Assembly: GCA_018820925.1 (NCBI GenBank)
Contig: JAHJNJ010000035.1
Span: 1 to 64,000 of the forward strand
Direction: 5' to 3'
DNA from: Gammaproteobacteria bacterium
GTDB lineage: Bacteria > Pseudomonadota > Gammaproteobacteria > Burkholderiales > Gallionellaceae
DNA: 64,000 nucleotides
A program made the translations under genes and the position numbers. Numbering within the stretch: position 1 is the stretch's first letter; each line of letters begins with the position of its first letter. The notes under the pieces were generated by a model. That model was not told the origin of the DNA. It worked only from the letters and a program-made list of their open reading frames with translations, and ran no database searches. This document shows positions 8,507 to 17,773 of this stretch, piece after piece.

Positions 8507-9742
8507 TTGAAACTGCGCACTCCGCTTCTTTTCTTTATTCTGCCAATCACGCTGCTGTTCGCAACACCTGAGGTGCGCGCCAAACCGGTGATTCTGCTTC
8601 CCCGCACCGGGCTGACGGCGGATGATCTTGCGCTCATCATTAACGATGACGATCCGCAATCAAAAGCCGTGGGCGAGTATTACAAACAAGCCCGCCATAT
8701 CCCGGACGGCAATATCATCCATGTGCATTTTCCGCCGGGCCGTCATGCGCTGGAAAAAGAAGAGTTCAATAAATTGAAAATGGAAATCGACCGGGCCACA
8801 CCGAAACATGTTCAGGCATACGCGGTCGCCTGGACGAGCCCGTACCGTGTGGGGTGCATGTCCATCACTTCCGCGCTGGCCTTCGGTTTTGACGAAAAGT
8901 ATTGTTCTTCCCAATGCGGCGCTACCGAAGCCAGTCCCTATTTCAATTCGCCCAGTCTCTATCCGGCGAAGAACCTGGAAATGCGGCCGGCAATGCTGCT
9001 GGCCGGGAAAAATTTCGAACAGGTCAGGAAGCTGATCGATCGCGGCGTGGCATCGGACCGGAGTTTTCCTGCGGGACGGGCTTATCTGCTAAGCACAACG
9101 GATAAAGCGCGCAATACGCGGGCGGGCGATTTCGAGAAGACTGCAATAGCCTTGGCGGGCGTGTTCAGGGTCGAAGTACTGAAAACCGATGCCATCGCCA
9201 ACCGGAAGGATGTTCTTTTCTATTTCACCGGACTGCCGCAAGTGCCGCAGCTGGACACACTGCGCTTCCGGCCCGGCGCGCTGGCGGATCATTTGACCTC
9301 GGCCGGCGGGCAGCTTACCGGCTCCGCACAAATGAGCAGCCTGCGCTGGCTGGAAGCCGGTGCCACGGCCAGTTATGGCACGGTAGTCGAACCCTGCAGC
9401 TTTCCGCAGAAATTTCCGAACCCCGGCATGGCCATGTTTTATTACGCGACCGGCGCCAGCGCTGTCGAGGCCTACTGGAAAAGCGTGGCGTGGCCGGGAG
9501 AAGGCGTTTTTATAGGTGAACCGCTGGCCCGTCCTTTTGCACCCAGATTGCGCGAGTTCGAACCGGGCAAGTTCGAATTGACAATATTCATCCCGCGCAA
9601 AGGCCAGCTTCTGGTGGAAAGCGCCGTATCCGGTGTCGGTCCTTTCAATCCCTTGTCGCAATACCCGTTGCATCGCGGCATCAATGTCATCAAGTTTGCC
9701 GTGTCGGAAACCGATACCGGTTTTCTGCGTTTGCAGTGGTGA
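8507..9742 (+). CDS. TIGR03790-type conserved protein of unknown function (TTG start)
   Basis: Signal peptide; RTGLTADDLALIINDDDPQSKAVGEYYKQARHIP and VGCMSITSALAFGFD resemble that family. Confidence 0.65.
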   Translation: MKLRTPLLFFILPITLLFATPEVRAKPVILLPRTGLTADDLALIINDDDPQSKAVGEYYKQARHIPDGNIIHVHFPPGRHALEKEEFNKLKMEIDRATPKHVQAYAVAWTSPYRVGCMSITSALAFGFDEKYCSSQCGATEASPYFNSPSLYPAKNLEMRPAMLLAGKNFEQVRKLIDRGVASDRSFPAGRAYLLSTTDKARNTRAGDFEKTAIALAGVFRVEVLKTDAIANRKDVLFYFTGLPQVPQLDTLRFRPGALADHLTSAGGQLTGSAQMSSLRWLEAGATASYGTVVEPCSFPQKFPNPGMAMFYYATGASAVEAYWKSVAWPGEGVFIGEPLARPFAPRLREFEPGKFELTIFIPRKGQLLVESAVSGVGPFNPLSQYPLHRGINVIKFAVSETDTGFLRLQW

Positions 9743-9772
9743 AGCATTGCTGCTGATACACAGAAACAGCAT

Positions 9773-9908
9773 GTAGGGTGGGCACGTATTTGGTGCCCAC
9801 GCGCAAACAAATGCCGCTACAGCGTGGGCAGAGCGAACGGGTAACGGCGCAGCCGTTGGGAACCTGTCGGCCTCCCCCTTGCGGGGACCAAATACGTGCC
9901 CACCCTAC
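9773..9908. repeat. Longer copy of the GTAGGGTGGGCACG palindromic repeat
   Basis: Ends identical to other copies; extra internal sequence. Confidence 0.8.
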
Positions 9909-10295
9909 CAGGCTGGTGCGCAAGCGCACCCTACGACTCAATGGATCATGTGCGAATGAATTCGCACCTACGGATACCGCGAACCCATTCCTTCCCCCTG
10001 GCAGGGGGAAGGTTAGGATGGGGGTTGACTCGGCGAAGGCGCAACATTTCTACCCCCTCCCTCCCCCTCACCCTGGTGCGTGGTTGTTGCCACTTCAGCG
10101 GCTTTACAACCACGGCCTGCCCCCTGCGGGTACAAGGGGGAGGGAATCATGATGCTGATACTGGTTTTGGCATAACCGAGTGCCAAGAGGTTCGGACTAC
10201 TCGTATCGGGATCAAAAGCGCAGAGGCCATTCCCGGGAAAACTTCATCTCCCGTAAATGGCCAACTTGCAATTCCTGAACGTGGGAAACCCTTTC

Positions 10296-13200
10296 CTAAC
10301 CCTGCCTGCCGACTCTCGCTTTCATTGCCCCCAGCAGACCAGCCGCCAGCATGAACATGGCCCACGCAGGCAGGGGCACGTCGCTGTTGTCGTCGGCAGT
10401 TGCCGACATGACGTTGAAGCCATGCGTCACGGTCGCCGCCGCCGCGTAGCTTGCGTCGCCCGGCTGGTTGGCGGCGATGCTGCAACTACCCAGAGCCAGC
10501 AGGTTTACCGTGGTGCCGGAGACTGTGCAGACGGAGGTCGTGAGTGACGTGAACTGCACGGGCAAGCCGGAACTGGCCGAGGCGCTGAGAGCAACGGAGC
10601 CGCCCAGAGTGAGATCGCTGAGCGCCGCAAAAGAGATGGTCTGCACCATGCCCTGAACATTGAAGCTCAGGGCGGTACTGGTCGGCAACCAGTAGCCCGC
10701 ATCGCCTGCCTGCTCGGCAGTCAGGTTACAGGTACCCACCGCGACAGCGGTCACCGTGTTGCCGGAGACCGTGCAGATGCCGGCGTTCTGGCTGCTGAAG
10801 ATCACCGGCAGGCCGGAAGTGGCGGTAGCCGACACGGTGAGCCCTGCCCCCACCTGGACATCGGCGGGTTGCGTAAAGCTGATGCTCTGGGCAGAGCCGG
10901 ACGCGGCCTGGTAATGCACGGCGGCCTGGGCGAAAGACGGGGTTGACTCGACGCCGCCCAGATTATCGGTGGCAACGCTGTAGAACTCGTAATAGCCTTG
11001 GCCGCTCGGGAAGTTGAAGTCTGCGGTGTACGGCGCGACCGTGTCTTCTGCGGCCACCGGTGTCCAGGCGCCCCAGTTCGCATTGTCATTCGAGTAGCGG
11101 TAGAAGAAACGCACATTGGCTACCGACGAGGCGGTCGCTTGCGTGGTCACATGGAGCACCGGCCCGTTGCTGCCGTATTCCCTGGCATCGAAGCCGTAGC
11201 TGGGAGCAACGGTGTCGGCGGAGCCCTCGGTGACCGGCTTGAGCGTCAGCGAGACGATCTTGTCGCCGCCGAATTCCGCCTGAGCGAAGGTAGTTACGTC
11301 CCAGTTGTACCAGAGGTTGCTGGTGCCCGAAGCGAGACTGCGGGTATCGAGAACGCCGCCCAACGCGGGCTGGTTGTTCCAGGTGACGCCGGTTTCCGTC
11401 CAGGAGTCATCCGCGATGCTGCGCGCTTCGACCGGAAGGGATGCCCCGGCAGCTTTCCAGTTCCACAGTTGCAGCGTGGCGCCGGTGATGGTGGAGCCCG
11501 CCGGAATACTGGACAGGTCGAACTTCAGCAAGCCGCGCTCGTTGCCGTAAGTGCCGATGCTGCTGCTCTGGATATACAGGTTGTTGCTGGTGCCGTAGTT
11601 GCTCGTGGCATAGCCGCTGACGACCTGCGCATCGGCGATCGGAGCCAGGTTGAAGCCGCCGCCAATAGTGGTCGTGGCGTTCAGCGTGAACGGCGCGCTG
11701 GTCTCGATGAGCACGGGATCGATATGCGAGGTCACTGCCGCTGCAGCCGGCAGAGCGGCTGTGCTGACAGTCGCGTTGTCGCAGCGCAAACGGTAGCCGT
11801 AGTTTTCCATGGTGAGCACACCGCTGATTTCCAGCGTGTCGCCCACATTGCCCGGCAGCGTCCTGGCGGCATAACCGGTCACGTCCCATATCTTGAGCGT
11901 TTGGTTGTTCTGGTCTGTCACCGTGTCAGCGGCGGTCCTGGTGGCCAGGAATTTGACGTAGTGGTTCTTGTAATTTTCGTTCAGGAAGGCGTTGATGGAC
12001 GACATGTAAACCGGCTTGGCCAGGCTGGCGTCGTGGCCGACGATCTTGATCTCGACGCCGCTGGACTGGATGCCTTCCTGGTCGACGAACTCCGGATTGC
12101 CGCCGTAGAAGCTGGCCTTGCCCCAGGTTTCGATGATGTCGCCGGCATGCAGGGTGCCGGGCTTGAAGCCCAGGAAGCTGCGGAATACTTCCTGCGACGC
12201 AAGCGGGTTGGCGGGGTTGATGCTGCCATCGGCGTTGACCAGATTGGCCGGAACCTGTTCGCCGCCGCGCCGCGCCAGCGTTTCCGGAGTGGCGCTGAGG
12301 AAACGCACGAAGGCGGCGTCGTAGGTGGGCTTGGTGTCGCTGTCATTCATCATGGTGATGACCGCGCGGTAGCCGCCCGAGTATTCGCCGTTGAAGTGGT
12401 AGCGAGGGCTGCCGGTCTGGTACGCGGTCGCCGGCGTGCCGTGCTGCGTGCTCATGAACTCCACGATTCCGTCGCGCACCAGTGTGGGATCTTCGAGCAT
12501 GTTGGTCTGGGCGGGCCAGGTGTAGCTGCCGGGCGGATGGGCATACATATAGTTGTTGATCGCCACGGTGTAGGTGCTGCTCAGCACGATGGGCTGTCCG
12601 TTGAACTTGACGCTGGTGATTTGTCCGTCAACAGCTGACACGTCCAACTCACTGGAAAAACCGGCATTCAGATTGGTCGCCTTGAGGAAGTTGAGGATGT
12701 CCTGGCCGCTCATGTTGATGCGGACGAAGGTGTCGTCGACCCAAGGGAAGGTCTCGTAGATCTGCAGGTAGGTCACCGCACCGGTTGGGATGTCGGAACG
12801 CACACCGCCGCCCGCCTCCACCGCGAGGTCGCACTGGCCGAACAGTTGCGCGCATTTCCAGCGCATGGCGTCGGTAATCCACTGGCCGGCCGTATTGTTG
12901 CCGCTCCAGGGATACTCGTTGGGCGACCACCAGCGCATGTCGTTGTCGAGTTGCAGGTCGTTGGCCGTGTAGCCCACCACATCGTGGACGTCGATGGCGT
13001 GGGTGCTGTTGTATTGCGCGGTGAGGCTGTCCACGAAGGCCTGCACGTCCGCATCTGGCGTGATGTCGGCGTTGCGGGTCACATGCTGTGCGGCGCTGAC
13101 GTAAGCGCCGGTATTGCTGACATTCAACTCGCCGATATATTTGAAGTAGCTGCCGGACTCGGTGAAGGTGGTCTTGTAATTGAGCATGTAGGGCTGCCAG

Positions 13201-14876
13201 GCGGTGTCGGTCCAGGTATGCCAGTGTCCTGTGACGACGACTTCCGGCAGTTTGGCAACGCCGTTGTCGACCAGCAGCGGAGCCACCGGATCGACCAGCG
13301 CGCTATGGCCGATGTGGGCAACCAGCACCACCACGTCGACGTGCTCGGTATTGCGCAGGGTGTTCACATAGTCGGACAGGTGGCAGGGCGCGGCGGTGCC
13401 GCTCCAGTCGCAGTCGACGACTTCCAGCGTGCTGGCCAGCGATGCGCCGACTTCAGCCGATTGCGTGGTGTAGCCGATAATGCCGACCTTGGTGCCGTTG
13501 ACGGTGACGACGCTGTAGGGAGAGAAATGCGGCAGATGTGTGGCAATGTCGCGCACGTTGACCGACAGCACCGGAACGCCGGAGGCATTCAGGGCTTCCA
13601 GGTTCGCGAGATAAGTCGCGTCGCGCACATCGTGGTTGCCCACGACCACCGCATCCATGCCGCGACCGTTACGGCCGGCCACGAGTTTCAGTTTGTCGGA
13701 GAGCATGGTGTAGAACTGCGTCATGCTGCCGTTGCCGTTCATGTCGCCGATCGGGTTGCCCTCGGAGATGTCGCCGGCGTCGATCACGAGCGAGTTAGGG
13801 TTGGCAGCAGTCAGCGACTGCATCAAGCCGGCCACGTAGGCGGCGCCGCCGACGGCCTCGTAGGGCTGCTGTACAGTGCCGGTGCCATGGCCGGGAATGC
13901 GCCACATGTGCGGCGTCAGCCGGGCGTGGGTGTCGTTGACATGGAAAATGGTGAAGGGGCCGCCATTGGCCACCTGAAGCGTGGCCGAGCAGCTATCCGT
14001 GGTTCCGCCGTTGCTACCTGCGCAAGTCCAGTTCCACGGGCCGCTGCCGGTAACGGCGGAAGCGGTTCCGGCTGCACACAGGTTGCTGGCAGGAGCAGAT
14101 GGGAAAGACTGGTTGTTGGCAGTGCCGCAGGCACCGTTGATGATGCCGCTGGTAACACTGACGGTACCGCTGACTTCCAGGTCATTGGCCGTGCTGTTGG
14201 CCGCATCGAAGACATACCAGGTGCCGCTCGAACTTGTGCCGCCATAGTTCGCGATGCGAAAGGTCACTGTGGTGCCTGCAGGTACGTTCTGCAGCGCGGG
14301 GATGCCGCTCAGGTCGATGGCGGCAAGCGAAGCGCCCGAGGATGCGGTCGAGGTGTAGCTAAGCGTGGCGATATCGGCAAATGCGCCGCCGCCGATCTGA
14401 TACTGCAGCACGCCGCTGCTGGCGCCGGTACCGGAACGTCGATAGTCGAACTTGCTGATGGAACTGTACGAAACCTGATAGCCGCTGTTGGCCGTGACCG
14501 TGAACGTGGCGAAGTCGTTGCCGGAAACCGCATTGGCCGCGCTGGTGTTGAGCCAGTCGTTGCCGCCCCAGCCGCGCGCAGCGGCAGTGCCGCTGGTACC
14601 GATACCGCTGCCGCGTGTCAGCCCGCCAACCGCAAGGTTCGCATCGCTGGTCGTGACTGCCAGCGGCGAAGCACCGAAGTTGCCCGAGCCGCCCGTCAAG
14701 CCATGCACATCCCATCCGGCGAGCGTGGCCGCGAAGGCGGGTGCCGCAGCAAGCGCGAAAACCAGCCCAATGAGTGATGCAATGCGATGCAAGGAATCAG
14801 TATCGTTGCGCTTGTCGTGTGCGACTTGAAACTCAGGGACGGAAGCCGGGCGCGAGCCCGCCAGAAGGTGATCCAT
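10296..14876 (-). CDS. Large secreted 5'-nucleotidase/metallophosphoesterase with DNRLRE-like and repeated C-terminal domains and a VPLPAW...CTERM anchor
   Basis: FTIFHVNDTHARLTPH, VVVGNHDVRD, VVVTGHWHTWTD; two tandem QxISFxxxxDxxxGxxxxxxAxxxSGLPVxFxS repeats; C-terminus VPLPAWAMFMLAAGLLGAMKARVGRQG. ATG at 14876 preferred over the track start at 15128. Confidence 0.85.
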   Translation of the reverse strand: MDHLLAGSRPASVPEFQVAHDKRNDTDSLHRIASLIGLVFALAAAPAFAATLAGWDVHGLTGGSGNFGASPLAVTTSDANLAVGGLTRGSGIGTSGTAAARGWGGNDWLNTSAANAVSGNDFATFTVTANSGYQVSYSSISKFDYRRSGTGASSGVLQYQIGGGAFADIATLSYTSTASSGASLAAIDLSGIPALQNVPAGTTVTFRIANYGGTSSSGTWYVFDAANSTANDLEVSGTVSVTSGIINGACGTANNQSFPSAPASNLCAAGTASAVTGSGPWNWTCAGSNGGTTDSCSATLQVANGGPFTIFHVNDTHARLTPHMWRIPGHGTGTVQQPYEAVGGAAYVAGLMQSLTAANPNSLVIDAGDISEGNPIGDMNGNGSMTQFYTMLSDKLKLVAGRNGRGMDAVVVGNHDVRDATYLANLEALNASGVPVLSVNVRDIATHLPHFSPYSVVTVNGTKVGIIGYTTQSAEVGASLASTLEVVDCDWSGTAAPCHLSDYVNTLRNTEHVDVVVLVAHIGHSALVDPVAPLLVDNGVAKLPEVVVTGHWHTWTDTAWQPYMLNYKTTFTESGSYFKYIGELNVSNTGAYVSAAQHVTRNADITPDADVQAFVDSLTAQYNSTHAIDVHDVVGYTANDLQLDNDMRWWSPNEYPWSGNNTAGQWITDAMRWKCAQLFGQCDLAVEAGGGVRSDIPTGAVTYLQIYETFPWVDDTFVRINMSGQDILNFLKATNLNAGFSSELDVSAVDGQITSVKFNGQPIVLSSTYTVAINNYMYAHPPGSYTWPAQTNMLEDPTLVRDGIVEFMSTQHGTPATAYQTGSPRYHFNGEYSGGYRAVITMMNDSDTKPTYDAAFVRFLSATPETLARRGGEQVPANLVNADGSINPANPLASQEVFRSFLGFKPGTLHAGDIIETWGKASFYGGNPEFVDQEGIQSSGVEIKIVGHDASLAKPVYMSSINAFLNENYKNHYVKFLATRTAADTVTDQNNQTLKIWDVTGYAARTLPGNVGDTLEISGVLTMENYGYRLRCDNATVSTAALPAAAAVTSHIDPVLIETSAPFTLNATTTIGGGFNLAPIADAQVVSGYATSNYGTSNNLYIQSSSIGTYGNERGLLKFDLSSIPAGSTITGATLQLWNWKAAGASLPVEARSIADDSWTETGVTWNNQPALGGVLDTRSLASGTSNLWYNWDVTTFAQAEFGGDKIVSLTLKPVTEGSADTVAPSYGFDAREYGSNGPVLHVTTQATASSVANVRFFYRYSNDNANWGAWTPVAAEDTVAPYTADFNFPSGQGYYEFYSVATDNLGGVESTPSFAQAAVHYQAASGSAQSISFTQPADVQVGAGLTVSATATSGLPVIFSSQNAGICTVSGNTVTAVAVGTCNLTAEQAGDAGYWLPTSTALSFNVQGMVQTISFAALSDLTLGGSVALSASASSGLPVQFTSLTTSVCTVSGTTVNLLALGSCSIAANQPGDASYAAAATVTHGFNVMSATADDNSDVPLPAWAMFMLAAGLLGAMKARVGRQG

Positions 14877-14981
14877 TGTTGTCTCCAAAATTTGTTGTGC
14901 CCTGAAGAAGCTCTTCAAGCATGAGTGCCGCAGCATAATTTTGGAATTTGACAACCGTGTTATTGAATCCGGGCAATCCAA

Positions 14982-14997
14982 TGAGCCGAATGGCTCA
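14982..14997. promoter_or_regulatory. Variant palindrome TGAGCCGAATGGCTCA (site 5)
   Basis: Same CCGAAYGG core with complementary TGAG/CTCA arms; 106 bp upstream of the nucleotidase ATG. Confidence 0.55.
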
Positions 14998-15045
14998 CGT
15001 GAGATCGCGCATATTACCCTATGGATCCCATCTGTTTTTTCAGGA

Positions 15046-15639
15046 TCAATTCCGCTGGCCGAGAATGCGCCCGGTTCCGATGGCGACAAGTGCAGCCGCA
15101 ATCGGCAAAGCCAGCCGTCCGCCGCCATTCATGAAATTCATCCAGCTCACCAATAAGGAATCTGCAGTCGGCGCGACATTGGCCAGAATGATGTCTTCAT
15201 TGCTGCCCAACAGGACGAGCGGCACGTCGAGCATTTCCACCAGCAGCAGCAGGGGTACGGCCAGGCAGAACAGCGCAATACGGCGGGAGAAACCGGATGC
15301 GGGCCAGGCCGCGAGCAGGCTGAAAATCAGCAGCGCGTGCTGCAGCGCATGGCCGGCCAGTGTCGAACTGCTTATGTCGCCCCCCGGATGAAGAAGGTGT
15401 CCTGCAACGAAGGTGTATCGCATCAACTTGACGTTTAATGCCACCACTGCTTCGCCGCGACTTTCCTGAACTGCCAGGCTCTGGACGGAATAGTCCGGCG
15501 CACACCAGCCGATTTCCCAGCGGTAAAGGGGTAGCAATAACTCAACGTATTGACGCCCGAATTGCAGCGACAGCGCGAGCAGCACCGTGTAGGCGAGCAG
15601 GAATAGCGCCGCGAATTTAAGCAGCGCTTTTCTGTCCAT
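15046..15639 (-). CDS. Membrane protein, probable XrtH-associated companion
   Basis: Multiple hydrophobic segments; stop/start overlap with the adjacent XrtH-like gene. Confidence 0.55.
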   Translation of the reverse strand: MDRKALLKFAALFLLAYTVLLALSLQFGRQYVELLLPLYRWEIGWCAPDYSVQSLAVQESRGEAVVALNVKLMRYTFVAGHLLHPGGDISSSTLAGHALQHALLIFSLLAAWPASGFSRRIALFCLAVPLLLLVEMLDVPLVLLGSNEDIILANVAPTADSLLVSWMNFMNGGGRLALPIAAALVAIGTGRILGQRN

Positions 15640-16144
15640 CGCTACCGGTCGCGCTTGCGCCGATCCACCACAGGAAGAACAGCACGCTCAGCACGATGAT
15701 CAGTGTCGGCGCGACAAAACCGTGCAGCAGGTCGAACCACTTGCGGTCGTGCTGGGCCGCGAAAAACAGGGAGACGATGCGGCCTTGATTGAGCGCATAA
15801 ACAATCAGCGTACCCAACGCTGCCCCCTTGAGTTTTTGCAGCCAGGGGGCATTAAAGGCGACGATGGCGGCCAGCAGCAGGAACACGGTTTCCGTGCCTT
15901 CGCAGCCGTTGAGTACCGACAGCGATCCATGCGGCGAAATGATGCGATTCCCTTTGGCCTGGGCACCTGCGTCAGGTGCGATCAGGTTGATGGCGGCGAC
16001 GCTGGGCTGCACCGTGGCAAGGTCGATGACCAGATGTTCGACCAGACTGCCCCGGCTCGCCGAGTAAGCGAATTGCAGCACGGAGAAGAGCAGCAGAAAA
16101 ACCAGGGCGAAGCGCAGTTCCCTGGCGCTCAGGAAAAATCCCAT
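15617..16144 (-). CDS. xrtH: Exosortase H-like (XrtH)
   Basis: Conserved Cys/Arg/His arrangement: NGCEGTETVFLLLAAI, YALNQGRIVSLFF, DLLHGFVAPTLIIVLSVLFFLWW; short length typical of XrtH. Confidence 0.8.
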   Translation of the reverse strand: MGFFLSARELRFALVFLLLFSVLQFAYSASRGSLVEHLVIDLATVQPSVAAINLIAPDAGAQAKGNRIISPHGSLSVLNGCEGTETVFLLLAAIVAFNAPWLQKLKGAALGTLIVYALNQGRIVSLFFAAQHDRKWFDLLHGFVAPTLIIVLSVLFFLWWIGASATGSDGQKSAA

Positions 16145-16418
16145 GAGTTGCTGCGGCCCGGATTTAGTCGAATTGTTCAAAGTAATGGCAACCTGTGCAT
16201 TTACAAAACCGGCCAACCGCATGTGATGAGCTTCAGTTGGAATTGACTGGAAATTCGATTATCACGGTTTGATGTTGCCGTTACATTGCAGAGAGAAGTC
16301 GAAGTGAGGTGTGAATCAGAACTTGAACGCGCTCCTCGATATTCAGACCGTAGCCCAAACCCACCAGCTTTTGCTGGCGGGGTCACTAATTAGACGAACC
16401 GAATCGGCGATATTTCGA

Positions 16419-17249
16419 TCAAACGCCGTTCCTGCGGCGCCGTGCCATCGCACCCATCATGCCCATACCTGCCAGCATCAAAGCGTAGATTTCAGGCTCG
16501 GGTACGGCGGACACGCTGAAGCTCAGGTTATCGATGGCGAGACCGTGGTCGTTGCCGACATCGTTGCGCTCAACCCAGCGAATCCACAGTGTGTCGCCCG
16601 CGCCCCAGGTGGTTGCAACAGTACCGCCCAACCCCAGCACGCTATTTGCGGGAGCGTTCCCGTCGAGCGCTGCAGCAGTCGCCGTTGCGACCGGTGATAT
16701 CCAGTTGAAACTTCCCGCGGGTGCCGTCCACGACGACACCGTTGCAAAGCTGCTTCCGTAGCCGTACTCAAGCACCATGGGTTGAGTGCTGGCATTTCCA
16801 CCGTTGCGCCATTGCTCGCCGTCAAAACCGACAGTGAAGTTGCTCAGCGCCGAGCCGCTGTTGTTTTGAAATGCAACCGCGATATACCCCGCGACAGCGC
16901 CGCTGGACGGTGAACCGAAATACGCACCGCCCGAGGCGACCCCACCCAGGGCGCGGTCTGTGCTATTGGTATTGCCAAAGCTGTAGAAATTGCCGGTATT
17001 GATGCTGCCGGTGCCGCTGTTATAGGTGGCGATATCGGCGCCGTTCGACGTAAACAATGACCAACCTTGCAGCGTTGAGTCGTTTGTCCAAAGGTTGGCC
17101 GTTCCAGTTGCAGCCAGGGAATCGAAGTCCTGTGTATAGGAAAACGCGCCGCCTGAAGGCACGCTCACAGAGGCATTTGCCTGGGTGGGTACTGCGATGA
17201 TGCCAATAACCGCTGCGGCGGCAGAAAGTGCAAATAAATTCCTGAACAT
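16419..17249 (-). CDS. PEP-CTERM sorting domain-containing protein
   Basis: Start MFRNLFALSAAAAVIGIIAVPTQANA; C-terminus VPEPEIYALMLAGMGMMGAMARRRRNGV. Confidence 0.92.
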   Translation of the reverse strand: MFRNLFALSAAAAVIGIIAVPTQANASVSVPSGGAFSYTQDFDSLAATGTANLWTNDSTLQGWSLFTSNGADIATYNSGTGSINTGNFYSFGNTNSTDRALGGVASGGAYFGSPSSGAVAGYIAVAFQNNSGSALSNFTVGFDGEQWRNGGNASTQPMVLEYGYGSSFATVSSWTAPAGSFNWISPVATATAAALDGNAPANSVLGLGGTVATTWGAGDTLWIRWVERNDVGNDHGLAIDNLSFSVSAVPEPEIYALMLAGMGMMGAMARRRRNGV

Positions 17250-17404
17250 GTTATTCCTCCTTAATTCAGCCGTAGACCGGCAGAGTCCATAAGCGCCGTT
17301 ACATTTCATGCGACGCCATCCTTGTTTCGCACATGAAGCCATTGTTCATATGTTCATGATTGGTGAGCGTAATGAATGTTGGTGACAACGTTATGAAGTC
17401 TTAT

Positions 17405-17420
17405 TAGTCCGAATGGACTA
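17405..17420. promoter_or_regulatory. Palindrome TAGTCCGAATGGACTA (site 6)
   Basis: Perfect outer arms; 156 bp upstream of PEP-CTERM gene 17249, 354 bp upstream of divergent WcaJ-like gene. Confidence 0.75.
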
Positions 17421-17773
17421 ACTGTGGGGCCGCGATCTGCAGCCGGCCTGCTCGCGAACGGATGGAATGAAGGGAATTCAATTGACAGGGGCTCGCATCC
17501 CGTTGTCGCGTGCGGCAACGATGTTGCTCATGACTCGCACGAGATGGATCGCACCGCTCCCCGCTTGATTCCTGCACCTCTTTTCATTTCGCATGGGGCG
17601 GCTCCACAAAAACGTAACAATCTTGATGGATGATAGCGCTCCCCATCTGGGGGGAATTTAATGTTGCAGCGCTTGAGTTCAGGTGGCACCTGAATGAGCA
17701 GGCGCCGGCAGCATCGGTTTTTCACTTGGGAATTCAAAACAATTTCGGTACCGGAAATGTTCAACTGGCCATC

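Noticed and set aside
10184-10199. CAAGAGGTTCGGACTA, a half-match to the palindrome
   Set aside because: Only one half-site, located downstream of the nucleotidase stop, not ahead of a substrate gene
10998-14777. 546-aa and 643-aa plus-strand ORFs
   Set aside because: Antisense to the well-supported nucleotidase gene; composition typical of GC-rich shadow frames
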